A stretch of DNA of 20,897 nt from JAJZXY01 sp046706185 (GCA_046706185.1 JBJKPR010000045.1:1-20897), one strand, 5' to 3'. Shown: positions 6,219 through 15,243, counted from the stretch's first letter. Numbers and translations are program-made. The notes: generated by a model not told the origin, from the letters alone.

Positions 6219-7360
6219 TGAATGAGTACCTGCAATACTGTGGTATGATCGGCGGAGGGCTGGATTTCTCGCGTAACCCGCTTCTCGTGTTCTGGGAGAC
6301 AACAAAAGCATGTCCCCTGTCATGCAGGCACTGCCGGGCATCTGCAATATCCGGCCCCCTTCCTGATGAGCTCACTTATGAAGAAGGTGTAGGGCTGATG
6401 GACGACATTTCGTCCTTCGGGCAACCCAGGCCGGTTCTAATCATGACAGGAGGGGACTGCATGATGAGAAACGACATAGCAGAGCTTGTGAGCGAGGGCA
6501 GGAGGAGGCAGCTGAGCATTGCGCTCTCACCTGCAGTCAGTGACCTGCTTTCAAGCCAGAAGCTCACCGAGCTGAGGAAGCTCGGTGTGCGCTCCCTGTC
6601 TCTGAGTCTTGACGGCTCCACAGCCGAAATTCACGACAGGATAAGGGGGATAGCTGGGCACTTTGAGGAAACTCTCAGAGCCGCCGAAAGGCTGGTGGCA
6701 ATGGCGTTTGCGGTGCAAATCAACACGACGGTGATCCCTGACAATGTGGAGCAACTTGCAGACATAGCGCTGATTCTCAGGAACATCGGAATCAAGACAT
6801 GGGAGGTCTTCTTCCTTGTCTCCGTCGGAAGGGGAGAGCAGTTGAAGGAACTCAATCCGGAAGAGAACGAGGATGTGTGCAATTTCCTTGCAGACATAAC
6901 CCGTTACGGGTTCATAGTGAGAACGGTCGAGGCGCCATTCTACAGGAGGGTCCTTGCGGAACGCGCCTCGGGTCGTGGCGGCAGCAGCAGGCACGGATGG
7001 CTGTATTATCGCCTGAGGGAGAGAGCGCTGAGTCTTCTTGGTTCCCCTTCAAGGGATTTTGCACAATCCAATATCCCGACAAGGGATGGGAAGGGAATAA
7101 TATTCATCGCGCAGAACGGTGAGGTTTACCCTTCGGGCTTCCTGCCCTATTCCGTCGGCAACGTAAGATCGCGTGGAATTGCTGACATCTACAGGAACAA
7201 CAGGATGCTCATAGCGATAAGAGAGGGGAAGTTCGGTGGCAAGTGCGGGGTGTGCGAGTACAGGGACGTATGCGGCGGCTCCCGCTCGAGGGCGTACTCC
7301 CACTCAGGGGACGTGCTTGCGGAGGATCCTGGATGCACGTACATGCCAGGCGGTCTCTGA
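6218..7360 (+). CDS. Radical SAM / SPASM domain enzyme (TIGR04053-like)
   Basis: From ATG 6218 the product is 380 aa; an open GTG at 6128 would give 410 aa but would run into the divergent gene. The N-terminus FSRNPLLVFWETTKAC leads into the radical SAM motif Cys32-x3-Cys36-x2-Cys39 (ACPLSCRHCRAS), then TGGDCMMR and LSLDG-S strands of the partial TIM barrel. The C-terminal SPASM region has Cys343, Cys346, Cys352 and Cys373 (KCGVCEYRDVCGGSRSRAYS, then EDPGC), able to hold an auxiliary Fe-S cluster. The sequence resembles the TIGR04053 group, related to AhbC/AhbD/NirJ haem-pathway enzymes and more distantly to peptide-modifying SPASM enzymes; its substrate is unknown. No RRE peptide-recognition domain is visible. 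It is divergent from a small Gly/Ala-rich gene, which raises but does not prove a peptide substrate. Confidence 0.9.
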   Translation: MNEYLQYCGMIGGGLDFSRNPLLVFWETTKACPLSCRHCRASAISGPLPDELTYEEGVGLMDDISSFGQPRPVLIMTGGDCMMRNDIAELVSEGRRRQLSIALSPAVSDLLSSQKLTELRKLGVRSLSLSLDGSTAEIHDRIRGIAGHFEETLRAAERLVAMAFAVQINTTVIPDNVEQLADIALILRNIGIKTWEVFFLVSVGRGEQLKELNPEENEDVCNFLADITRYGFIVRTVEAPFYRRVLAERASGRGGSSRHGWLYYRLRERALSLLGSPSRDFAQSNIPTRDGKGIIFIAQNGEVYPSGFLPYSVGNVRSRGIADIYRNNRMLIAIREGKFGGKCGVCEYRDVCGGSRSRAYSHSGDVLAEDPGCTYMPGGL

Positions 7361-7471
7361 AGCCATCGCCGGAAATGAAAAGGTTTGAGCCGCGCATCTG
7401 ACAGCCGCACGTGCTTTATTCGTCCGCTTATGCATCTTCCCGTGATGCGGAAGGCTGTCGAATCTTGCGTA

Positions 7472-9676
7472 TCAGTTTCCAGGTTTCTCCTTCGTCCCCG
7501 GTTGTTTAGCGGCAGACCTGCTTCTCCTGATGACAAGGGCGACTGTGACGGCGGCCGCAGCAATCACCGCAACCAGTGCTACGATAACATAGAACAGATT
7601 CGTCGAAGTAACAGGAGGATAGACTTTCGTGAACTTCACCGTCAGTGAAGTCGACTGTGAGACATTGAGAGACTGTGTGATCTTCTGCGTGACAGGAGAA
7701 AGGTCATATGTGGTCGCGAAGGAGGAGACAAGTGTGTAATTGCCTGCAGCAACGGTGAATGTCGCCTCGCCGCTGGTGCCTGTGACAGCTGAAAGGACAG
7801 CACCTGTCGTCGGGCTGTAGATGCTCACAACAACATCTGGAAGGGTGGAGCCGCCTGAAGTGACTGCCCTCACCGTAACATCGTATATGGAGGCGTTGAG
7901 AACCATCGTGGATGCCGTTGGATTGTTCAGCACGACAGCCGGGGCATCATAGACTGTTATCCCCTTCCAGTAGACCACTATGTTGTACACCCCGTAGGGA
8001 AGGACAGAAGAAGCAAAACCGGTCGCATTGGTTGTGTTGAAGGCCGCATATATTCCGGTGGTCGAGTTGACCACAACAACGTTTGCCGTGGCGACGGGGC
8101 TGCCCGAGGAGCTGACGACCTTGAAGTCCTGCATGTAGGCGTTCACGTTCACGGCGACAAATCCGTTGGAGTCAACGGAAATTGAGCCATTGAATACCGT
8201 ACTGCCGTGCCAGAACACTGTGGCCGAGTATTCTCCGGTTGCCATCTCGTTGAGCGACAACGTGCCGTTGGAAGAGCTGGACATGAGGGGCAACCTTGAC
8301 CCGGAAGGTGAAATGAATGCAGCCTGTGCGAACGAGAGGGGAGTTCCAGACTGGTCCTCGAATGCGAGAATGGGCGAATATACCTGTGCTCTGAGTGTAA
8401 AGCTGCTGCTTGTGCTGTTGACATGAACAGGGAAAGTCCCTACCAGTACCGACTGCCAGTAAAGGGCGACAGAGTAATTGCCGCTTGACAGCAGCATGGT
8501 CGTCACGCCGTTGCTTCCTGTGGAGTTGTAGCCGGCCGTGTATGAAAACTGTGACACACTTACCTTTGCGCCCGGCAGGGTGTTGCCCGCATAATCGGTG
8601 ACAGTGAAGCTGACTCTGACTGGAGGTGTACCGATGTAAAGAGGGAGTGTCCCGAAGGCATTCCTGCCATATAGCACCCCTGAGGAGGACAGGTAGTTGT
8701 GCATTGTGTTGTCCGTGCCGTTGACTGTCACGGTGAGAGCGCCGGAAGGTTCGGAGCTGTAATTCATGCTGAACTCATACTGCATGGTGTACCCGTAGGG
8801 GCTGTATACCCCGACCGGACTCATGGAGCCGGACAATATCACGGCACCTGTCGCGTTCTCGACTGAGTAGCTGACAGGGTATGATGAAAAGTCGTACTCG
8901 CCTAGCGGGTCTGAAAGGTTTGCATAAATGCTTATCGTCTTGTTTGAGGCAGTGGGTGAGAGTGTGTAGACAGTCTGCCCTGTGCTGTTGACTGCATACA
9001 TGCTTCCGACCTCCAGATACGATGATGCGGAAATTGTGGCCCTTGAGTAGTAGTACGTGGATTTCACATGGCCCCAGTAGGCGTTGTAAATCTGGCTTGT
9101 TCCCCCGTTGACAAGTATCTCAAACGACAGGCTGTAGTTTGAAGGAATGATCTCAGAGAGAGTAGGACCAGCAAGCAGAACAGGTGTCGGGCCGGAGCCT
9201 GGATATGTTGCAGTTGTCGCGGTAGCGGGCCCGGTGCCGAGAAGAGTTGCCGTCCCGGCCGGCGACACTTCATAGACGGACAGGGTTATGTGGCCCGAAG
9301 TCGGGGAGGATCCGTTCTGGGAGAGGTATATCCAGCTGTATGCGGTGCCATTGAGCGCAAGTGGACCTGCAAGCTGGGGAAACATTGTGAAATTCAAAGA
9401 AAGGTAATGTGTCGCGGACAGGTTATCCCCCAGGTTCGAATAAGCTGGGACTGTGTCATTCCATGTGTCTGCAATGTTGAGCACCTGCAGGCTTCCTATG
9501 GTATCGGGGGTTGTCAGGTTGTGGTAGTATACGGTGAGGTTCGTTGGCGACGGCGGGCTGCCAGTGTACGGCGTTGCGGATGCTATTGACACCGCGCTCT
9601 GCATGCCCGCGACCGACGTGATCATCAGCGCCGCAAAAAGCAGAATCGTTTTGCTTCTGGAGGAGAGTATGCCCAT
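7472..9676 (-). CDS. Secreted, membrane-anchored surface protein with four tandem beta domains
   Basis: The 734-aa product has an N-terminal signal peptide (hydrophobic residues about 10-34, ending near ASA-TPY), a long Ser/Thr/Asn/Tyr-rich ectodomain with many NxS/T sequons, one C-terminal membrane helix (about 693-716) and a short basic tail RRSRSAAKQ. Residues about 353-680 are four modules of roughly 83 residues resembling carboxypeptidase-regulatory or bacterial Ig-like folds. The first three share a clear phrase: NYSVALYWQS, EYSATVFWHG and VYNIVVYWKG. The anchor topology is outside-to-inside, typical of archaeal S-layer-associated or adhesin-type proteins. The gene follows the pilus operon by about 120 bp with its own TATA box, so it may be separately controlled. 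The start at 9676 fits a leader of about 5 nt. Specific ligand unknown. Confidence 0.8.
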   Translation of the reverse strand: MGILSSRSKTILLFAALMITSVAGMQSAVSIASATPYTGSPPSPTNLTVYYHNLTTPDTIGSLQVLNIADTWNDTVPAYSNLGDNLSATHYLSLNFTMFPQLAGPLALNGTAYSWIYLSQNGSSPTSGHITLSVYEVSPAGTATLLGTGPATATTATYPGSGPTPVLLAGPTLSEIIPSNYSLSFEILVNGGTSQIYNAYWGHVKSTYYYSRATISASSYLEVGSMYAVNSTGQTVYTLSPTASNKTISIYANLSDPLGEYDFSSYPVSYSVENATGAVILSGSMSPVGVYSPYGYTMQYEFSMNYSSEPSGALTVTVNGTDNTMHNYLSSSGVLYGRNAFGTLPLYIGTPPVRVSFTVTDYAGNTLPGAKVSVSQFSYTAGYNSTGSNGVTTMLLSSGNYSVALYWQSVLVGTFPVHVNSTSSSFTLRAQVYSPILAFEDQSGTPLSFAQAAFISPSGSRLPLMSSSSNGTLSLNEMATGEYSATVFWHGSTVFNGSISVDSNGFVAVNVNAYMQDFKVVSSSGSPVATANVVVVNSTTGIYAAFNTTNATGFASSVLPYGVYNIVVYWKGITVYDAPAVVLNNPTASTMVLNASIYDVTVRAVTSGGSTLPDVVVSIYSPTTGAVLSAVTGTSGEATFTVAAGNYTLVSSFATTYDLSPVTQKITQSLNVSQSTSLTVKFTKVYPPVTSTNLFYVIVALVAVIAAAAVTVALVIRRSRSAAKQPGTKEKPGN
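7637..8620 (-). repeat. Region coding four tandem ~83-residue beta modules
   Basis: Boundaries are approximate: residues 353-430, 431-513, 514-597 and 598-680 of the surface protein. Each contains a short loop phrase (AGNTLPGA, SGTPLSFA, SGSPVATA, GGSTLPDV) and a closing strand with a Tyr/Val pattern. The similarity is at protein level; the DNA has diverged, so the duplications are old. Confidence 0.6.
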
Positions 9677-9704
9677 GTTTACCGGACTGAAGTCCGCTGC
9701 TCAC

Positions 9705-9712
9705 ATTATATA
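9705..9712 (-). promoter_or_regulatory. TATA box of the 734-aa surface protein gene
   Basis: The minus strand reads TATATAAT. Its centre near 9708 predicts transcription from about 9681, five bases before the ATG at 9676, so the mRNA would be nearly leaderless. This supports independent expression from the pilus operon that ends at 9796. Confidence 0.6.
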
Positions 9713-9795
9713 CGTCATTGGACAAGTTTCGAACAGCGAAAGCATGCATACTGTGCGAGGGGCCTGACAAAGTCGGTGTCGCCTCAGGGCTTCAG

Positions 9796-11535
9796 CTAGC
9801 TGTCTCCGCCCTGCGCCGGAAATCCCTGCACGGCCTCCTTCTGCTGGGCGACGGCACCCATCTGGACCATTTCCTTTTCCACCCTCGCCACGGTCTTCTC
9901 CGCGTCGCGGTAGTAGGAGGAAATGAGCGCTGCGACAGTCATGTAGTTGTTGACGTTCTTCCTGCGCATGTACTCCAGCAGAAGGACCCTGCGGCGCATC
10001 TCAGCCTCCATCTCCCTGGGAGACCATCCCTTGCTGAGCCTGATCTTCTCGAATATGTAGCTGTGGCCAGAGTAGTGGAAACGGTCATCTGCCGGGTTCC
10101 ATGTGAAAACCGAGTTGTATATGATCTCGTTTGTCTCCGGGTCGAGGCCCACAATCTCTGTGAGCGACTTTACACGCCTGGTCATCTTTGTTCCTACCTT
10201 CACCTGGCCCTGCAGGAGCATTATGTTGAGCGCCGTCATCAGGGAACGAGGCAGGTTGATAGGCTCGCTTTCCATCCTGTGTATCATTGCGCCGAGATCG
10301 TCGGCGTGGAAAGTGGAGTAGGCAATAGTGCCTGTAGCCATCGCCTGGAATACAACATACGCCTCCCTGCCCCTGACCTCACCGACCATGAGATACTGCG
10401 GCCTCTGCCTCATCGCTGCAGTCAGGAGGTCGAACATGTCGACGGCGCCCGCCATGTTGCCGCTCTTGCCGCCAAACCCTTCTCTTGTAACGGAGGCTAT
10501 CCAGTTCTCGTGCGGCAGGTTCAGCTCCCTTGTATCCTCGATGCTTATGATCTTCATCTGTGGGGGGATGAAAAGAAGCACAGCGTTCAGCGTAGTTGTC
10601 TTCCCGCTGGCTGTGCCCCCGCAGACCATCATTGAGCTGCCGTATTCGATGCAGAGCCAGAGGTATGCCATCATGTCGACGCTCATCGTCTTGAAACGTA
10701 TCAGGTCTATGGGCGTGAACGGGTCGTCCTTGAACCGTCTGATAGTGAATGATGATCCTTTCTTCGTCACGTGCTTGCCGAGGGTGGCGTTAAGCCTCGA
10801 GCCGCCGGGCAGCGTCGCATCGAGCATGGGATTGGCAACTGATATCTGCTTGCCGGAACGTTGTGCGAGCCATACAACAAATGCGTCCAGCTCCTCCTCC
10901 TTCTCGAACCTGAGATTGCTCCTTATTGAGCCGTACTTCCTGTGGAAAATGAAAATAGGTATGTTGACGCCGTCGCACGATACGTCCTCGACATTGCTGT
11001 CCAGCATCACCCCTTCTATTATTCCCAGGCCCACGAGGTCCCTCTTCAGGTAATAGAATACCTTTTCCATTGAAACGGGGTTGAGAGATATGTCCAGCGA
11101 GTTCATTACCTCCCTTGTCGCCTTCTTGAGCCTCTTCTCCTTGTCCTCCTTGTCTTCGTCCTCGGACATGTTGAGCGAGGCAATCAGTGCCTCCTTCAGA
11201 GTCCTGAGCACGTTTCTCTCATCCATCGAGAGGGACGGCTCTATGAGTTCGTAGAGGTACTCGTTAAGCACTGTATCGTATTTTATTCGGGCGTAGGAGT
11301 ACGGTTCGTTGAGCGGTGTGAGTTCCACCTCCTCCTGCCCCTTCTCGTTTATCAGCGGCACTGGCGTAACCCTGAGGCTTGAGCCCAGCTTGTACTCGCT
11401 TTCGGGTATCATAACGCGAAGCGGCTTGCTTCCGAGAGAATTCATGAACCTCAGGTACTTCGACTTGATGCTCAATCTCTTCCTGCGCTTGCCCGAACTT
11501 TCCTCCTGCATCCCCTTTTCGACTTCAGTTGCCAT
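9796..11535 (-). CDS. FlaI/GspE/TadA-type secretion ATPase (first of two paralogues in the operon)
   Basis: From the ATG at 11535 the product is 579 aa; a GTG at 11544 would add three residues. The ATG is preferred because GGGTG (11546-11542) lies 6 nt upstream and it starts 1 nt after the preceding stop. Seen: Walker A GGTASGKT at 306-313, the Asp box with Glu333-Asp334 (ISIEDTRE), Walker B LMVGEVRG at 382-389 and the His box with His410 (TFHADD). The N-terminal part contains a long charged stretch (about 123-142) and the archaeal-type SCDGVNIPIFIFHRKYGS segment. All catalytic motifs are intact, so it should be an active hexameric motor on the cytoplasmic face that powers pilin assembly or disassembly. 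It is the last gene of the operon. It is clearly paralogous to the ATPase at 13517-15241 but differs in the Walker A middle residues (ASG against GNG). Confidence 0.92.
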   Translation of the reverse strand: MATEVEKGMQEESSGKRRKRLSIKSKYLRFMNSLGSKPLRVMIPESEYKLGSSLRVTPVPLINEKGQEEVELTPLNEPYSYARIKYDTVLNEYLYELIEPSLSMDERNVLRTLKEALIASLNMSEDEDKEDKEKRLKKATREVMNSLDISLNPVSMEKVFYYLKRDLVGLGIIEGVMLDSNVEDVSCDGVNIPIFIFHRKYGSIRSNLRFEKEEELDAFVVWLAQRSGKQISVANPMLDATLPGGSRLNATLGKHVTKKGSSFTIRRFKDDPFTPIDLIRFKTMSVDMMAYLWLCIEYGSSMMVCGGTASGKTTTLNAVLLFIPPQMKIISIEDTRELNLPHENWIASVTREGFGGKSGNMAGAVDMFDLLTAAMRQRPQYLMVGEVRGREAYVVFQAMATGTIAYSTFHADDLGAMIHRMESEPINLPRSLMTALNIMLLQGQVKVGTKMTRRVKSLTEIVGLDPETNEIIYNSVFTWNPADDRFHYSGHSYIFEKIRLSKGWSPREMEAEMRRRVLLLEYMRRKNVNNYMTVAALISSYYRDAEKTVARVEKEMVQMGAVAQQKEAVQGFPAQGGDS

Positions 11536-11536
11536 T

Positions 11537-12457
11537 TCAAACACCCAGCAGTATGCGCATGAAGAAGAACCCGATCACGAGCATAAGTGCGCTGTGCCTC
11601 ATGCCGTTTGCTATTCTCCCGTCCTGTATAACGCCTGCCATTATGCCGTCGCCCGCTGCATGCACTATGACCGCAATGTAGAAGGCTGTCACGACAGGAC
11701 CTATTGCAAGCACGTTTATCGTTGTAACAGAGCCGGCACCTGAAAGGACGCCGGTTGAGCCCTGAAGCTGGCTCCCTGCCTTCTCGATCTGCGGGATGAA
11801 TGTTGCCTCGAGTATGAATATAGTTGCAAGGAAGACGGCGAAGGCGATGTAGATGACGACCATGTAGGTGCTCATCGCTATTGCCCTTTCCTTTCTGTTG
11901 AGGATACGCTCCCTTGCATCGTGTGCCACCATGTTGAGCACATCTGAAACAGCGCCGCCGGCATCGCTCGCCTTTATGATTATATTGGATATCCTTGTGA
12001 CAAGCTGGGAGTTCATTCTCTCTGCGAACAGCCTGAATGCCTCTGTCGCGGGAACGCCCCAGTCTATCTGAGACGCCATGCGCCTGATTTCAGGCGTTAG
12101 CTTGCCGTACTTTCCGGCTGATGCAACTATCACCGACTCTGCGAGCGTCATGCCGAACCTGCCGGCCTCCGCCACATCACGCAGGAAGTCTGGTACCCTC
12201 TCCTCAATCTGTCTCAGCCTCCTCACCTGCATGCTTGAGTACGAGCCGTAAGGGCCCATGAAGGCAGCCATTGCAAGCACAATCCAGTCGAGGAAGCTCA
12301 TGCCCACATACTGTACATTGTTGAGAATGCCTACGATGCCCACCAGGAGAAGAAGCACCGCGGCAACAGCGGAGAAGCCGGTGATCTGCTTCTCCAGGTT
12401 CTTTTTTGCCGAAGAGAGTCTCTTCAGGTCCACTATCTGCGTAGCGTTGACGTTCAT
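11537..12457 (-). CDS. TadC/FlaJ-like pilus platform protein, single T2SF domain (306 aa)
   Basis: Two hydrophobic segments near the N-terminus (about 28-48 and 57-72) precede the cytoplasmic T2SF domain: RRLRQIEERVPDFLRDVAEA, then the GMTLAESVI helix, IDWGVPATEAFRLFAERM, and IIIKASDAGGAVSDVLNMVA. Hydrophobic segments follow at about 195-215, 250-272 and 288-304. This is the inner-membrane platform that couples a FlaI/GspE-type ATPase to the growing filament. The ATG at 12457 overlaps the preceding stop as ATGA, with a strong AGGAGG at 12470-12465, 7 nt upstream. It is directly followed by an ATPase gene, so the natural pairing is with that ATPase. Confidence 0.85.
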   Translation of the reverse strand: MNVNATQIVDLKRLSSAKKNLEKQITGFSAVAAVLLLLVGIVGILNNVQYVGMSFLDWIVLAMAAFMGPYGSYSSMQVRRLRQIEERVPDFLRDVAEAGRFGMTLAESVIVASAGKYGKLTPEIRRMASQIDWGVPATEAFRLFAERMNSQLVTRISNIIIKASDAGGAVSDVLNMVAHDARERILNRKERAIAMSTYMVVIYIAFAVFLATIFILEATFIPQIEKAGSQLQGSTGVLSGAGSVTTINVLAIGPVVTAFYIAVIVHAAGDGIMAGVIQDGRIANGMRHSALMLVIGFFFMRILLGV

Positions 12458-13524
12458 TGTGCAGCCTCCTTGCTCATGTTCCAGACGAAGAATATGAACC
12501 CACCCTGCGAGGCGGGTATCATAAGCAGGACGACGATGTAGAGCAGCAGGACGTTGAAAGGCAGAGGGGTGCCGAAGACGACCGCGGAAGCCTGTCCGCC
12601 GCCACCGCCGCTGACAATGGACATTATTGCCATAATCACCACAAGGAAAAGAGGAAACGCAACAACCACTGTGACAAACGTCTCTGCAAACAGGCCGAGC
12701 GTCTCCATCTCCTGCTTTGTATTCAGCTTCTCCTCTTTCTCAAACTGTTCTGCTTTCAGCAGGAAATAAGGCTTCAGATGCCCTCCAGAGGTCGCTGTTG
12801 TGACCACACCCTGGAGGAAATCCTGGAATTTGGGGGAGGGCGTCCTCGCGGCAGCATTCTTGATTGCAGTCAGTATGTCGACGCCGAGGAGTGTTGTATC
12901 CCTGGTTATCCATTCTGCCTCCTTCTGCACCTCGCCGTAGATGGGCTGCTTGGCAAGTTCGCTGAATATAACATCCACGTTGACGTCTGCAGAGGCGAGC
13001 GCTGAAATGAAGCTCATGGCGCTGCCTATGTGTTTGTTGATATCCCTCGCGCGGGAGGATGCTTTGGAGGAGGGTATTGCCTTGAGGACAAGATACACCG
13101 CGGCAGGTGGTATGAATGTCGTCAGGAAGATAATCACAATGCGTAGAGCTATAATCGAGTGCAGGAGAGTGAGTATGACGCCGCCGAACACCACGCCGAT
13201 GAACATGCCTGCAATGCCTACTATCAGGCTTGTCATCCACGTGAAGGCAGTGTACTCCTCCGGCCTTATCTTCATGTGTGCCTTGATCAGGTTGTCCTCA
13301 AGCTCCTGGTTGACTTTGAACCGCGCCTCGACAAGCCTTCTCATTGAACGCCAGCAGAACTGCTGGTAAGGGGAGAGCTTGACGTAATCTGGAACAGTGC
13401 CCGCAGGCAGCTTGATCGGGTGAGGGCCTTCTACCATCCTCTTGGACTTGACCGTCTTGGTTCCAAGGAATGACCTGTCCATGTCCTCGAATTTGGAGAA
13501 AAGGTTTGACTCCTCCTCAGACAA
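12454..13524 (-). CDS. TadC/FlaJ-like pilus platform protein, single T2SF domain (356 aa)
   Basis: A cytoplasmic N-terminal region of about 95 residues (acidic start, then HPIKLPAGTVPDYVKLSPYQ and a basic helix) precedes two membrane segments (about 93-118 and 127-150). The T2SF domain follows: RARDINKHIGSAMSFISALA, then SADVNVDVIFSELAKQP, ITRDTTLLGVDILTAIKNAA and TATSGGHLKPYFLLKA. Three further hydrophobic segments include a Gly5 linker (SGGGGGQAS). The start is a TTG at 13524, supported by AGGGAGG at 13540-13534 with 9-nt spacing; the next in-frame ATG is 14 codons later and would lack a good site. It overlaps the upstream ATPase gene by 8 nt. It differs clearly from the next gene's product, so the two may form a heteromeric platform or two separate platforms. 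Confidence 0.85.
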   Translation of the reverse strand: MSEEESNLFSKFEDMDRSFLGTKTVKSKRMVEGPHPIKLPAGTVPDYVKLSPYQQFCWRSMRRLVEARFKVNQELEDNLIKAHMKIRPEEYTAFTWMTSLIVGIAGMFIGVVFGGVILTLLHSIIALRIVIIFLTTFIPPAAVYLVLKAIPSSKASSRARDINKHIGSAMSFISALASADVNVDVIFSELAKQPIYGEVQKEAEWITRDTTLLGVDILTAIKNAAARTPSPKFQDFLQGVVTTATSGGHLKPYFLLKAEQFEKEEKLNTKQEMETLGLFAETFVTVVVAFPLFLVVIMAIMSIVSGGGGGQASAVVFGTPLPFNVLLLYIVVLLMIPASQGGFIFFVWNMSKEAAQ

Positions 13525-15241
13525 CTATAACATCCTCCCTGTCGGCATCGCCCAGATAAGACCTCACCATTCTCATCGTCTCCTCCTGTTCCCTGTAGTA
13601 CCTGTTGATCAGGGACCATATTTCGAGATGGCTGGCCAGATCTTTCTTCACCATGTATCTTATGACATCAATTCTTCTGTTGAACTCCTCGTTGAACTCC
13701 TCGTACGTCCAGTTCTTGAGGTCCCTGAGCTTGTCAAACAGAGCGCTGTGGCCCTTGAATATGAACATATCCTTTACCTGATCCCACTCGAAGACGACAT
13801 TTGTGATGATCTCGTTTGTCCCCGGCTCGAAGCCGATGAGCTCCACAACGTTTTTTATGCGCCTGGCGTGCTGCTTTCCAACCCTCACCTGCTGCTGGAC
13901 TATGACCGTCCTCAGAGCAGTGAGCAGAATACGGGGTATGTTGATAGGCGGGTTTTCGAGCCTGTTTATCATAAGCTTGACACTGTCGGCGTGCATGGTG
14001 GAGTAGGTGGTGTGCCCTGTTGCCATTGCCTGGAACATCGTGTAGGCCTCCTTTCCCCTCACCTCACCAACAATGATGTAGTTCGGCCTCTGTCTGAGTG
14101 CCGCCCTCACCAAATCGAACATGTCGATTTCGCCGGCAGTCTTGCCGTCCGGTCCCTTTTCGCCGACGCCGGACCTTGTGGTGCCGGGAATCCAGTTTTC
14201 GTGCGGCAGGTTGATCTCCCTCGTGTCCTCCATTGTGACAATCTTTGCGCTCGGTGGAATGAAAAGCGAAACAGCGTTGAGCGTCGAAGTTTTGCCGTTA
14301 CCCGTTCCTCCAATAACCATGGCCGATTCACCTGATTCGACGCTCATCCAGAAGTATGCCATCATTTCCTCGGATGCCGTGCCGTAGTTGATCATGTCCA
14401 CGGGCGTGAACGGCTTTTCCTTGAACAGCCTGATTGTAAACGAAGACCCCCTGCTTGTGACTTCCCTGGCGTAAGTCGCCTGCAGCCTGTGCCCCTCGGG
14501 TGTCGTGCCATCCAGTATGGGGGTTGAGACGCTGATCTGCTTTCCGCACTTCTGCCCAAGGTAAACTACGAATGAATCGAGCTGCTCCTCGTCTGAGAAC
14601 GTGACGTTTGTGCGGACGCTCTCATACTTGCGGTGGAATATGAAAATAGGAACCCCTACACCGTCGCATGAAACATCTTCGCTGTTGGGGTCACGAATGA
14701 ATATGTCCACGGGCCCGTACCCTATGAAATCCCTGACAATGTAATATGCGAGCTTGTCCTTCGTGATAGGGGAAGCTGAAAGGCCCCTTGTGCTAAGGAA
14801 GCTTGCAATACTTCTCTTCAGATACTCCTTCCTGTCCATCTTGTTCAGATGCTTGTATTCGTAATCCAGTGTCCTCTGGAGGGTGTCCTTGAGGAGCTTG
14901 AGCAGCCTCGTCTCCCCTTCTGTGAGCTGCGGTTCGATTGCCTCAAGCAGGTACTCGCTTGTTTCGTTGTTGTAGGTCGCCCTTATGTAGGAGAACGGCT
15001 CGACCACCGGGTAAATTTCGAGTACTTCCATGGAGGATGAGGCAAGGGGTGGGATAAGTGTGTAGGCGGACCCTTTGCCCTCCGCCCAGTCGATCTTGCG
15101 CTCTACCTCATCCCGCGGCATCATGATCTTGACCTTCTTGTTGCCCCTCTTGGAAAGGAAACGCTTGTAGCCTTCTGAGATGAGCTTCGGCAGTGCCTTC
15201 CTGTTCACTTCCTGCTGTTCACTTTCGGCGCCCGATGCCAT
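13517..15241 (-). CDS. FlaI/GspE/TadA-type secretion ATPase (second paralogue in the operon)
   Basis: The product is 574 aa from an ATG at 15241, preceded by a near-perfect Shine-Dalgarno GGAGGAG (15253-15247, spacing 5 nt). Motifs: Walker A GGTGNGKT at 311-318, Asp box Glu338-Asp339 (VTMEDTRE), Walker B IIVGEVRG at 389-396, and His box at 415-419 (TMHAD). The SCDGVGVPIFIFHRKYES stretch at about 191-208 aligns with the other ATPase, as does SSFTIRLFKEKPFTPVD against SSFTIRRFKDDPFTPID. The function is an ATP-driven motor for pilus assembly or secretion, working with a TadC-like platform. It follows the pilin-like gene by 2 nt and overlaps the next gene by 8 nt. A small in-frame duplication near the C-terminus gives EEFNEEFN. 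Confidence 0.92.
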   Translation of the reverse strand: MASGAESEQQEVNRKALPKLISEGYKRFLSKRGNKKVKIMMPRDEVERKIDWAEGKGSAYTLIPPLASSSMEVLEIYPVVEPFSYIRATYNNETSEYLLEAIEPQLTEGETRLLKLLKDTLQRTLDYEYKHLNKMDRKEYLKRSIASFLSTRGLSASPITKDKLAYYIVRDFIGYGPVDIFIRDPNSEDVSCDGVGVPIFIFHRKYESVRTNVTFSDEEQLDSFVVYLGQKCGKQISVSTPILDGTTPEGHRLQATYAREVTSRGSSFTIRLFKEKPFTPVDMINYGTASEEMMAYFWMSVESGESAMVIGGTGNGKTSTLNAVSLFIPPSAKIVTMEDTREINLPHENWIPGTTRSGVGEKGPDGKTAGEIDMFDLVRAALRQRPNYIIVGEVRGKEAYTMFQAMATGHTTYSTMHADSVKLMINRLENPPINIPRILLTALRTVIVQQQVRVGKQHARRIKNVVELIGFEPGTNEIITNVVFEWDQVKDMFIFKGHSALFDKLRDLKNWTYEEFNEEFNRRIDVIRYMVKKDLASHLEIWSLINRYYREQEETMRMVRSYLGDADREDVIVV

Positions 15242-15243
15242 GA

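Noticed and set aside
9793..9802. 10-bp palindrome CAGCTAGCTG at the stop of the first ATPase gene
   Set aside because: Too short to be distinguished from chance, with no T-run and no matching copy at other gene ends in the window.
9718..10635. Long plus-strand open frame (305 aa) opposite the first ATPase gene
   Set aside because: It is Leu/His/Arg-rich without recognisable motifs and lies antisense to a clearly conserved ATPase. A similar frame lies opposite the paralogous ATPase, as expected from shared codon use on the coding strand.
13680..13703. Short tandem direct repeat of 12 bp
   Set aside because: It lies inside the second ATPase gene and only duplicates Glu-Glu-Phe-Asn in frame; a local slippage product, not a separate element.
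13442..14335. Long plus-strand open frame (297 aa) opposite the second ATPase gene
   Set aside because: Same explanation: a shadow of the conserved minus-strand gene, with no independent start signals.
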